NCBI GenBank assembly: GCA_040398425.1
Contig: JBBATZ010000112.1
Location: 1-5,420, forward strand
Direction: 5' to 3'
Origin: UBA7672 sp040398425
GTDB lineage: Bacteria > Pseudomonadota > Alphaproteobacteria > Caulobacterales > Hyphomonadaceae
Length of the DNA: 5,420 nucleotides
Shown piece by piece: positions 1 to 5,420 of this stretch. Positions within the stretch are counted from its first letter, which is position 1. Each line of letters opens with the position of its first letter. Both the position numbers and the translations under genes were made by a program. The notes beneath the pieces were generated by a model. It made no database searches. It was not told where the DNA came from and was given only the letters and a program-made list of their open reading frames with translations.

Positions 1-3
1 TCC

Positions 4-11
4 ATCACCTC
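4..11 (-). promoter_or_regulatory. Shine-Dalgarno-like site for a gene beyond the left edge
   Basis: On the minus strand these bases read GAGGTGAT, which is complementary to the 3' end of 16S rRNA (the anti-Shine-Dalgarno region). The site lies about 40 bases after the kdsA stop, on the same strand. It could be the ribosome binding site of a further gene in the glmM-kdsA direction whose coding sequence starts outside the window. An ATG overlaps the site (minus strand, 5 to 3) but is too close to the GAGG core to be a likely start, so the real start is probably just off the edge. The identity of that gene cannot be told from here. Confidence 0.4.
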
Positions 12-50
12 ACGCGTGTGGACACAGGTCAGAATCTAGGGCGGCTGGTA

Positions 51-914
51 TTAGTTGTAGCTCTTCGCCAGCTTGTCGAAGGCCATGATCTGGCTCATCA
101 GCTCTTCAAGCTGATGAAGCGGGACCATGTTGGGGCCATCGCTGGGCGCGATATCCGGGTTCTCATGCGTTTCGATGAACACGGCTGCGACGCCGACGGC
201 GGCGGCCGCACGCGCAAGGACCGGCACGAACTGGCGCTGACCGCCGGAGGTCGTGCCCTGCCCGCCAGGTTGCTGCACGGAGTGCGTCGCGTCGAACACG
301 ACCGGCGCGCCGGTGGCGGCGAGTTCGGGAATTGCGCGCATGTCGGAGACGAGCGTGTTGTAGCCGAAGCTGACGCCGCGCTCGCACACGAGCACGTCAC
401 GGCAGCCAGAGGCGACCAGCTTGTTGACGACGTTCTTCATGTCCCACGGCGCAAGAAACTGGCCCTTCTTGACGTTGATCGGCTTGCCGGTCTGGGCCGC
501 CGCGACAAGAAGATCGGTCTGACGCGAGAGGAAGGCCGGGATCTGCAGCACGTCGACTGCCTGCGCGACTTCGGCGCACTGGTCCGGCAGGTGAACATCG
601 GTGATGATCGGCAGTCCCGAGGTCTCGCGGATCTCGTTGAAGATATCGAGCGAGGCGGACAAGCCGAGACCGCGGGCCGTGTTGATCGAGGAGCGGTTCG
701 CCTTGTCGAATGAGGTCTTGTAGATCATGTGGCAGCCGAGCTTGTCCGCGATCTCGCGCAGGCGGGCGGACATTTCGAGGCCGTGGGCGCGGCTTTCGAG
801 CTGGCAGGGACCGGCGATGAAGGCCACGGGAAGCGACTGACCGATGCGGACGGTTCCGCGCGGCGCAGGAACTTCAACGATGCGGTTGGGGGTGAGGTCC
901 AGACCGTCGGCCAT
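51..914 (-). CDS. kdsA: 3-deoxy-8-phosphooctulonate synthase (KDO-8-P synthase), metal-dependent type
   Basis: This cytoplasmic enzyme (EC 2.5.1.55) condenses phosphoenolpyruvate with D-arabinose-5-phosphate to give KDO-8-phosphate, the first committed step to the KDO of the LPS inner core. The protein is 287 residues, close to the family's usual 280 or so, and is a single TIM-barrel of the DAHP synthase/KdsA family. Visible motifs are AGPCQLES (34-41), the KdsA signature KANRSS (71-76), ITDVH (104-108), PAFLSRQTDL (126-135), INVKKGQF (146-153), FDATHS (207-212), FIETHENPD (246-254) and SDGPNM (258-263). Cys37, His211, Glu248 and Asp259 match the four metal ligands of class II enzymes, whereas E. 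coli KdsA has Asn in place of the Cys. I chose the ATG at 914 because it has AGGAG six bases upstream and gives the normal length. A GTG at 995 would add 27 residues that do not resemble the family. It lies 111 bases after glmM on the same strand and is probably cotranscribed with it. Confidence 0.97.
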   Translation of the reverse strand: MADGLDLTPNRIVEVPAPRGTVRIGQSLPVAFIAGPCQLESRAHGLEMSARLREIADKLGCHMIYKTSFDKANRSSINTARGLGLSASLDIFNEIRETSGLPIITDVHLPDQCAEVAQAVDVLQIPAFLSRQTDLLVAAAQTGKPINVKKGQFLAPWDMKNVVNKLVASGCRDVLVCERGVSFGYNTLVSDMRAIPELAATGAPVVFDATHSVQQPGGQGTTSGGQRQFVPVLARAAAAVGVAAVFIETHENPDIAPSDGPNMVPLHQLEELMSQIMAFDKLAKSYN

Positions 915-920
915 GGGGAG

Positions 921-925
921 CTCCT
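921..925 (-). promoter_or_regulatory. Ribosome binding site of kdsA
   Basis: The minus strand reads AGGAG followed by a six-base spacer (CTCCCC) and the ATG at 914. This good match at normal spacing decides the start of kdsA in favour of the ATG at 914 over the in-frame GTG at 995. Confidence 0.75.
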
Positions 926-974
926 GTGTTTCGGGGCCATATGGCGCCATTGGCCGGTCAGCGCCAGTGGGAAA

Positions 975-989
975 CTGGAATGATTCCAG
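975..989. repeat. 15-base palindrome between glmM and kdsA
   Basis: CTGGAAT and ATTCCAG form perfect seven-base arms around one central base. As DNA it is shaped like an operator for a dimeric regulator. As RNA from the minus strand it can form a six-pair stem with a UCA loop, followed by only three U residues. The CTGG arm can also pair with CCAG at 964-967 (CCAGT/ACTGG, 964-968 with 974-978), so two small hairpins exclude each other. It lies 61 bases upstream of the kdsA ATG, in the glmM-kdsA gap. The symmetry is seen directly. Any regulatory role is inference. Confidence 0.45.
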
Positions 990-1025
990 AAACACAATGA
1001 CGCGGGCGCCGTAAGAGGCAGAGCC

Positions 1026-2372
1026 CTACTCGCGGTCGAGCGCGGCCAGCACGCCGTCGACGGCTTCACGCACCAGATCGTCGTTCTCGGCCTGCGCCAT
1101 GACGCGGATCAGCGGCTCGGTGCCCGACTTGCGCACCAGAAGACGGCCGCGCGCGCCGAGCATTTTCTCGGCCGAGGCGATCGCGTCCTGCACATGTTTG
1201 CGGCTGAGCGGATCGGCGCCGGTGTATTTGCGGTTGACCAGCTTCTGCGGCGCAGGATCGAACACGTGCGCGATCTCCGACAGCTTCTTGCCGGTCTCCT
1301 GCATCACGGCCAGCACCTGCAGCGTCGCCAGCAGGCCATCGCCCGTGGTGGAGAAGTCCGACATCACGACATGGCCAGACTGTTCGCCGCCGATATTGAT
1401 GCCCTTCTCCAGCATGCGCGAGACGACATAGCGATCGCCCACCTGCGTGCGCTCCAGCGCGATACCAAGGCCCTTGAGATGCATCTCGAGACCGAGGTTC
1501 GACATGACGGTCGCAACCACAGCTTTCTTCGACAGCCTGCCCTGGCTTTTCCACGAGGTCGCGATCATGCCGAGCAGCTGGTCGCCATCGATGATCTTGC
1601 CGTGCTCGTCACACATCACGACGCGGTCGGCATCGCCATCCAACGCGATGCCGATATCGGCGCGGTATTTGTGGACTGCATCCACCATGGCGCGCGTATC
1701 GGTCGAACCGATCTCGCGGTTGATGTTGAAGCCGTTGGGCTCGTCGCCTATCGGGAAAATCTCGGCCCCGAGTTCATAGAGCGCCTTGGGAGCGACCTTG
1801 TAGGCGGCGCCGTTGGCGCAATCGATCACGACGCGCAATCCCGTGAGGCGCAGCTTGCGGGGGAAGGTGGATTTCACGATCTCGATATAGCGCGACTGCG
1901 CATCGTCCACGCGTTCTGCCCTGCCAAGGTCGGGTGAAGCGGCAAGGTTGTCGTCCAGCGACCGGCTCATCAGGCCTTCGATGGCGAGTTCGGCTTCATC
2001 CGACAACTTGTAGCCATCCGGCCCGAACAGCTTGATGCCGTTGTCCTGGTAGGAATTGTGCGAAGCCGAGATCATCACACCGAGATCGGCGCGCAAGCTG
2101 CGCGTCAGCATGGCAACGCCCGGCGTTGGCAACGGGCCGAACAGGCGCACGTCCATCCCCATGGCGGTGAACCCGGTCGTCAGCGCCGGCTCCAGCATGT
2201 AACCGGACAGGCGCGTATCCTTGCCGATCACCACAAGGTGCCGGCGCGGGTCCGACTTGCGGAAATAGGTCGCGGCGGCCATGCCGAGCCGCATCGCCAT
2301 CTCCGGCGTCACCGGCCAGGAGTTGGCCGTGCCGCGAATGCCGTCAGTCCCGAAAATCTTGCGGCTCGTCAT
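1026..2372 (-). CDS. glmM: Phosphoglucosamine mutase
   Basis: GlmM (EC 5.4.2.10) interconverts glucosamine-6-phosphate and glucosamine-1-phosphate in the cytoplasm through a phosphoserine enzyme and glucosamine-1,6-bisphosphate. It is the second step to UDP-GlcNAc. The 448-residue length is typical of this alpha-D-phosphohexomutase family. The order of motifs is complete: FGTDGIRG at the N-terminus (7-14), the catalytic loop ISASHN (101-106) with Ser104 as the expected phosphorylated residue, the Mg-binding loop DGDADR (245-250), the sugar-specificity loop GGEQSGH (328-334), and the phosphate-binding loop RKSGTEPLIRVM (414-425) in domain 4. The ATG start places FGTDGIRG at the usual distance from the N-terminus. 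A GAGGG lies three bases upstream of it, a rather short spacing. The gene is divergent from glmS, whose product makes its substrate, and is followed by kdsA. The common neighbours folP and ftsH are not here. No defect is seen. Confidence 0.98.
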   Translation of the reverse strand: MTSRKIFGTDGIRGTANSWPVTPEMAMRLGMAAATYFRKSDPRRHLVVIGKDTRLSGYMLEPALTTGFTAMGMDVRLFGPLPTPGVAMLTRSLRADLGVMISASHNSYQDNGIKLFGPDGYKLSDEAELAIEGLMSRSLDDNLAASPDLGRAERVDDAQSRYIEIVKSTFPRKLRLTGLRVVIDCANGAAYKVAPKALYELGAEIFPIGDEPNGFNINREIGSTDTRAMVDAVHKYRADIGIALDGDADRVVMCDEHGKIIDGDQLLGMIATSWKSQGRLSKKAVVATVMSNLGLEMHLKGLGIALERTQVGDRYVVSRMLEKGINIGGEQSGHVVMSDFSTTGDGLLATLQVLAVMQETGKKLSEIAHVFDPAPQKLVNRKYTGADPLSRKHVQDAIASAEKMLGARGRLLVRKSGTEPLIRVMAQAENDDLVREAVDGVLAALDRE

Positions 2373-2399
2373 AGACCCTCACTCAAACACGCCCCGAAA

Positions 2400-2414
2400 C
2401 GCCCGAAGCGGGCG
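2400..2414 (-). other. GC-rich hairpin in the glmM leader
   Basis: CGCCCG (2400-2405) and CGGGCG (2409-2414) form a perfect six-pair stem with a three-base loop. Read as glmM mRNA, the stem is followed by UUU and lies 27 bases upstream of the ATG. A second CGCCC at 2390-2394 could pair with GGGCG on the opposite side of the element, giving an alternative fold. The shape resembles a weak terminator or a leader structure, but the U run is too short for a standard intrinsic terminator. If the glmM promoter lies between the hairpin and the gene, the hairpin would not be transcribed with glmM. Confidence 0.4.
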
Positions 2415-2544
2415 GATGAAGCGCGTGGCGCCGTTAGAAACACCACAACCCGATATGAAACCGTGAATTTCATGACGGACCCGCGCCATGTTTTGCAATA
2501 CCTTAAGCGCCGCGACCCCTTAGATCACCACCTTTGATGCGTTC

Positions 2545-2550
2545 GGAGAG
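2545..2550 (+). promoter_or_regulatory. Ribosome binding site of glmS
   Basis: GGAGAG precedes the ATG at 2560 by nine bases, at the long end of normal spacing. The start itself is fixed by the protein: the codon after ATG is the catalytic cysteine that must become N-terminal. Confidence 0.6.
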
Positions 2551-2559
2551 TTTGGCCAC

Positions 2560-4395
2560 ATGTGCGGCATTATCGGAATCCTCAGCGACCAGCCGGCGGC
2601 CCCTCGCCTGGTGGAGGCGCTGAAGCGTCTGGAATACCGTGGCTATGATTCGGCCGGGGTCGCCCTGCTGGAAGGCGGCAAGCTCAAACGGCTGCGGGCA
2701 CCGGGCAAGCTGATTAATCTCGATGCAAAGGTCCGCGAACTGCCCCTGAAAGCCGGCGTCGGTATCGGCCATACGCGCTGGGCGACGCATGGCCAGCCCA
2801 ACGAGACCAACGCCCACCCGCACGCCTCGGGCCGCGTCGCCATCGTCCACAACGGCATCATCGAGAACTTCCGCGAGCTGCGCGAGGCAATGGAGGCGCG
2901 CGGCCGGAAGTTCGAGACCGAAACGGATTCGGAAACCATCGCCCACCTGATCGACGAAGCGCTGGGCAAAGGCATGAAGCCGAAGGACGCGTTCAAGGCC
3001 GCGCTCGACCAGTTGCGCGGCGCGTTCGCCATCGCGGCGATCATCGAGGGCGAGGACAACCTCATTCTCGGCGGCCGACGTGGCTCGCCGCTGGTGATCG
3101 GCATTGGCGAGGCCGAGATGTTCCTCGGCTCGGACGCCCTCGCCGTCGGACCGTTCACGCAGCGGGTGATCTATCTGGAAGAAGGCGACTGGTGCGCCCT
3201 CACCCGCACCTCGTCCGAAATCTTTGACGCTGCAGGGAAACCCGTCGAGCGCGCCGAGATCCACGTGCCCGCAGCGGGCGCCGCCGCCGAGAAGGGCAAT
3301 TATCGCCACTTCATGCAGAAGGAAATCTACGAGCAGCCCGACTTCGTGGGCCGCACTGTCTCCGGCTATATCGACGCCTATGAACTGAAAGCCGTCCTTC
3401 CGACGCGCGAGGGTAAGAAGGCGCTCGACTTCACGCAGTTCGACCGCATCCAGATCGTCGCCTGCGGCACGGCTTACTATGCCGGCTTCGTTGCGAAATA
3501 CTGGTTCGAGCAGCTGGCCGGCGTCGTCACCGATGTCGATGTCGCCTCGGAATTCCGCTATCGCGAACCAGTGCTGGGGGCACGCACGCTCGCCATTGTC
3601 GTCACCCAGTCAGGCGAGACGGCCGACACCTTGGCGGCGATGGAATATGCGAAGTCCAAGGGCGTGATGACGGCGGCTGTCGTCAACGTGCCGACCTCGT
3701 CCATCGCGCGCGAGTGCGACGCGATCCTGCCGACACTGGCCGGCGTCGAAATCGGCGTTGCCTCGACCAAGGCGTTCACCGCGCAGCTCTGCGCGCTTCT
3801 GGCGACTGCTGTTGCAGCCGGACGTCAGCGCAACTTCATCACGCGCGAGCGCGAGAAGGAAATCGTCAGCGCGATGATCGAACTGCCGCGTCTGATCGCC
3901 GAGGCGCTCAAGACAGAACAGCAGATCATTACGCTCGCACCGGAAATCGCGAAGGCGCGTGACGTGCTCTATCTCGGTCGCGGCCCGCACTATCCCATCG
4001 CGCTCGAAGGCGCGCTGAAGCTCAAGGAAATCTCCTACATTCATGCCGAGGGTTATGCCTCGGGCGAACTCAAGCACGGCCCTATCGCCCTCATTGACGA
4101 GCGCACGCCCGTCATCATGGCGGCCCCGCACGATCACTTGCTGGAGAAATCGCTGTCGAACCTTCAGGAGGTCGCAGCGCGACGTGGCAAGGTTCTGCTG
4201 GTGTCAGACAAGGCCGGCATCAAACAGGCCGGCAGCGCGCCTTGGGGCACAATCGAACTGCCCGACTGCGAACGCGTGATCCAGCCGATCGTGACGGTCG
4301 TTCCACTGCAGCTGCTGGCCTATCACGTCGCCGTCGAGAAAGGCACGGATGTCGACCAGCCGCGCAACCTCGCGAAGTCGGTGACGGTGGAGTAA
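2560..4395 (+). CDS. glmS: Glutamine--fructose-6-phosphate aminotransferase (isomerizing), glucosamine-6-phosphate synthase
   Basis: GlmS (EC 2.6.1.16) makes glucosamine-6-phosphate from fructose-6-phosphate, taking ammonia from glutamine. It is the entry step to amino sugars for peptidoglycan and lipid A. The 611-residue protein has the full architecture. A class II glutamine amidotransferase domain (2 to about 240) holds the nucleophile Cys2 (N-terminal after Met removal), YRGYDSAG (26-33), HTRWATHG (71-78), HNGIIEN (97-103) and TDSE (122-125). A linker carries YRHFMQKEIYEQP (248-260). Two SIS sugar-isomerase domains follow. The first holds CGTAYY (from 302) and TQSGETADT (from 349). The second holds the ALEGALKLKEISYIHAE block with Glu490 and GELKHGP with His506. 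The C-terminus is the usual DQPRNLAKSVTVE, with the Schiff-base lysine Lys606. Numbers include Met1. It is head to head with glmM and 85 bases before galU. No sign of the Gram-positive glmS ribozyme was seen upstream. Feedback inhibition by product is possible but not visible here. Confidence 0.99.
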   Translation: MCGIIGILSDQPAAPRLVEALKRLEYRGYDSAGVALLEGGKLKRLRAPGKLINLDAKVRELPLKAGVGIGHTRWATHGQPNETNAHPHASGRVAIVHNGIIENFRELREAMEARGRKFETETDSETIAHLIDEALGKGMKPKDAFKAALDQLRGAFAIAAIIEGEDNLILGGRRGSPLVIGIGEAEMFLGSDALAVGPFTQRVIYLEEGDWCALTRTSSEIFDAAGKPVERAEIHVPAAGAAAEKGNYRHFMQKEIYEQPDFVGRTVSGYIDAYELKAVLPTREGKKALDFTQFDRIQIVACGTAYYAGFVAKYWFEQLAGVVTDVDVASEFRYREPVLGARTLAIVVTQSGETADTLAAMEYAKSKGVMTAAVVNVPTSSIARECDAILPTLAGVEIGVASTKAFTAQLCALLATAVAAGRQRNFITREREKEIVSAMIELPRLIAEALKTEQQIITLAPEIAKARDVLYLGRGPHYPIALEGALKLKEISYIHAEGYASGELKHGPIALIDERTPVIMAAPHDHLLEKSLSNLQEVAARRGKVLLVSDKAGIKQAGSAPWGTIELPDCERVIQPIVTVVPLQLLAYHVAVEKGTDVDQPRNLAKSVTVE

Positions 4396-4468
4396 CTGGC
4401 CCCCGCGTTGCAACGGCTCGCCAGAATCATCGCGCGTGCTACTTGTCGTGGCGCACCCTGACCCAGAC

Positions 4469-4474
4469 TGAGGA
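4469..4474 (+). promoter_or_regulatory. Ribosome binding site of galU
   Basis: TGAGGA lies six bases before the ATG at 4481, a normal spacing. It supports this start and independent translation of galU, rather than coupling to glmS, which ends 85 bases upstream. Confidence 0.65.
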
Positions 4475-4480
4475 TTTACC

Positions 4481-5365
4481 ATGAAGCCTGTCCGCAAGGC
4501 CGTTCTACCGGTTGCCGGTTTTGGCACGCGGGTTCTGCCGGCCACCAAGGCAGTGCCGAAGGAAATGCTGACGGTGTTCGACCGCCCGGCCCTGCAATAC
4601 GTAGTGGACGAGGCGCGCGAGGCGGGCATCGAGCATTTCGTGTTCGTCACAGGTCGCGGCAAGCAGGCAATCGAGGACTATTTCGACAAGGCGTTCGAGC
4701 TCGAAGCCACGCTTGAAGCCAAGAAGAAGGACGCGATCCTGGCCGAGGTGCGCGCCGCCGCCCTGCCCCCCGGCGCTTCGAGTTTCACGCGACAGCAGGC
4801 CGCGCTGGGCCTTGGCCATGCCGTGCTGTGCGCGCGCGACATCATCGGCGATGAGCCCTTTGCCGTTCTCCTCCCCGACGTGATCGTGAAGGGGACGGGC
4901 GGCTCGTGCCTGAAGCAGATGGTCGACGCCTACAACGAAGTCGGAGGCAACATCATCGCTGTGGACGAAGTGCCGCTCGAGCGCGTCAACCAGTATGGCG
5001 TGATCGATCCCGTAACGGCTGGCGACGCCGGTCCACTGGTGAAGATGAAGGGCATGGTCGAGAAGCCCCCGATCGACAAGGCGCCCTCGCGGCTCAAGAT
5101 CACCGGCCGCTACATCCTGCAACCGCAGGTGTTCGACCTGCTCGCCACGCAAACGCCGGGCGCGGGCGGGGAGATCCAGCTCACCGACGCGATGCAGCGC
5201 ATGATGTCGAGCCAGGATTTCCACGCCTTCAAATATGCCGGCCAGGACTATGACTGCGGCGACAAGCTTCTCTATCTCGAAGCGTTCGCGGCCATGGCGC
5301 TCGCGCACCCGGAACTCGGCGCCAAGGCGCGGGCCGTTCTGGAAGCGACGCTGAAGAAGGGCTGA
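4481..5365 (+). CDS. galU: UTP--glucose-1-phosphate uridylyltransferase (UDP-glucose pyrophosphorylase)
   Basis: GalU (EC 2.7.7.9) makes UDP-glucose and pyrophosphate from UTP and glucose-1-phosphate in the cytoplasm, for LPS core, exopolysaccharide, glucans and, through UDP-galactose or UDP-glucuronate, other envelope sugars. The 294-residue protein has the normal family length and a single nucleotidyltransferase (GT-A-like) fold. Visible motifs are the nucleotide-binding loop GFGTRVLPATKAVPKEM (13-29), FVTGRGKQAIEDYFD (54-68), RQQAALGLGHAVLCA (103-117), the metal-site Asp132 in LLPD, VEKPP (192-196) with Lys194 expected to contact the sugar phosphate, and GGEIQLTDAM (228-237) with Asp235. 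The close relatives RfbA/RmlA and GlmU are less likely because PATKAVPKEM and GEIQLTDAM are of the bacterial GalU type. It follows glmS on the same strand with an 85-base gap and may be cotranscribed. I see no clear promoter in the gap. A hairpin follows 11 bases after the stop. Confidence 0.98.
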   Translation: MKPVRKAVLPVAGFGTRVLPATKAVPKEMLTVFDRPALQYVVDEAREAGIEHFVFVTGRGKQAIEDYFDKAFELEATLEAKKKDAILAEVRAAALPPGASSFTRQQAALGLGHAVLCARDIIGDEPFAVLLPDVIVKGTGGSCLKQMVDAYNEVGGNIIAVDEVPLERVNQYGVIDPVTAGDAGPLVKMKGMVEKPPIDKAPSRLKITGRYILQPQVFDLLATQTPGAGGEIQLTDAMQRMMSSQDFHAFKYAGQDYDCGDKLLYLEAFAAMALAHPELGAKARAVLEATLKKG

Positions 5366-5376
5366 GCCTAGAGCAT

Positions 5377-5394
5377 CGTGCGTTTAATCGCACG
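5377..5394 (+). repeat. Palindromic hairpin after galU: weak terminator or dispersed intergenic repeat
   Basis: CGTGCG (5377-5382) and CGCACG (5389-5394) form a perfect six-pair stem around the loop TTTAAT, starting 11 bases after the galU stop. There is no U-rich tract after it (TGTAACC follows), so it is not a standard intrinsic terminator. The flank CTAGAGC just before it resembles the start of palindromic intergenic repeats that I recall from alphaproteobacterial genomes. That is an impression, not a search result. The window ends 26 bases later, so a matching right-hand flank cannot be seen. The gap itself shows no gene. Confidence 0.45.
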
Positions 5395-5420
5395 TGTAAC
5401 CTGCGGCCTTGAAGAAGTTC

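Larger units (their letters stand above)
2373..2559. promoter_or_regulatory. Divergent intergenic region between glmM and glmS
   Basis: This 187-base gap separates the divergent starts of glmM and glmS and should carry promoters for both. I see no convincing sigma-70-type -35/-10 pair on either strand. The best fragments are TTGCAA at 2493-2498, which is self-complementary and so reads the same both ways, and TTAGAT at 2520-2525, but the 21-base spacing between them is poor. The glmM-proximal part holds a GC-rich hairpin (2400-2414). The glmS-proximal part ends in the glmS ribosome binding site. There is no gene in it that I can support. The role follows from layout, not from a recognised motif. 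Confidence 0.5.

Noticed and set aside
18..713. 231-codon open frame on the plus strand, antisense to kdsA
   Set aside because: It lies opposite a clear kdsA and its protein is rich in Arg, Asp, His and Gly without a recognisable motif. It is the usual antisense shadow of a GC-rich gene.
915..995. N-terminal extension of kdsA from a GTG at 995
   Set aside because: The added 27 residues do not resemble the family, the length would exceed normal, and the internal ATG at 914 has a well-placed AGGAG.
1194..1937. 247-codon open frame on the plus strand, opposite glmM
   Set aside because: It is antisense to intact glmM motifs and shows no domain of its own.
2416..2466. 16-codon mini-frame (MKRVAPLETPQPDMKP) in the glmM-glmS gap, a possible leader peptide
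   Set aside because: It has no good ribosome binding site, no run of regulatory codons, and no attenuator structure following it toward glmS.
2058..2537. 159-codon open frame running from antisense glmM into the glmM-glmS gap
   Set aside because: Most of it is antisense to glmM. The part in the gap has no recognisable sequence and there is no reason to prefer it over a regulatory region.
2467..2559. Possible glmS riboswitch/ribozyme upstream of glmS
   Set aside because: That element belongs to Gram-positive bacteria, the leader here is short, and I see no sign of its conserved core.
2503..3309. 268-codon open frame on the minus strand, opposite glmS
   Set aside because: It is antisense to the glutaminase domain of glmS, has no family motifs, and is explained by codon bias in the real gene.
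4406..4415. Ten-base palindrome CGTTGCAACG in the glmS-galU gap
   Set aside because: It is too short and isolated to call a terminator or operator. No T tract follows and no second copy is seen nearby.
4505..5308. 267-codon open frame on the minus strand, opposite galU
   Set aside because: It is almost fully contained in galU, with low-complexity Arg/Leu/His-rich composition and no motif. It is a shadow frame.
1..5420. A novel defence, mobile or biosynthetic system
   Set aside because: All long unambiguous coding frames are full-length, well-known housekeeping enzymes with intact motifs. No gap is long enough to hide another gene set, and no foreign-looking composition or repeat array is seen.

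Overview
The window is ordinary chromosomal DNA from a GC-rich Gram-negative bacterium. It holds four complete housekeeping genes, all supplying activated sugars for the cell envelope. The style of the proteins (metal-type KdsA, alphaproteobacterial-looking GalU and GlmS), the strong GC bias at third codon positions and the palindrome after galU suggest an alphaproteobacterium. I cannot name a genus. KdsA and GalU together indicate an outer membrane with KDO-containing lipopolysaccharide. I see no insertion sequence, phage gene, CRISPR array, tRNA or rRNA.

Layout: the left half lies on the minus strand. glmM (phosphoglucosamine mutase, 2372 to 1026) is followed after 111 bases by kdsA (KDO-8-phosphate synthase, 914 to 51). 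A Shine-Dalgarno-like sequence at the left edge suggests that the transcript continues into another gene outside the window. The right half lies on the plus strand. glmS (glucosamine-6-phosphate synthase, 2560 to 4395) is followed after 85 bases by galU (UTP-glucose-1-phosphate uridylyltransferase, 4481 to 5365). A 187-base divergent intergenic region (2373-2559) separates the two halves and must hold the start signals of glmM and glmS, unless glmM is transcribed from within or beyond glmS.

Pathway: GlmS makes glucosamine-6-phosphate from fructose-6-phosphate and glutamine. GlmM converts it to glucosamine-1-phosphate. The next enzyme, GlmU, which gives UDP-GlcNAc for peptidoglycan and lipid A, is not in the window. 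KdsA commits arabinose-5-phosphate and phosphoenolpyruvate to KDO, the sugar that joins lipid A to the LPS core. GalU makes UDP-glucose for LPS core, exopolysaccharide or glucans. The window therefore reads as an envelope-precursor cluster with two consecutive UDP-GlcNAc steps encoded head to head.

All four proteins are full length with intact catalytic motifs. The points worth a second look are modest: the metal-dependent type of KdsA, the divergent glmM/glmS pair, overlapping inverted repeats between glmM and kdsA, a hairpin in the glmM leader, and a palindrome just after galU that may be a dispersed repeat. I found no evidence of a previously undescribed system.
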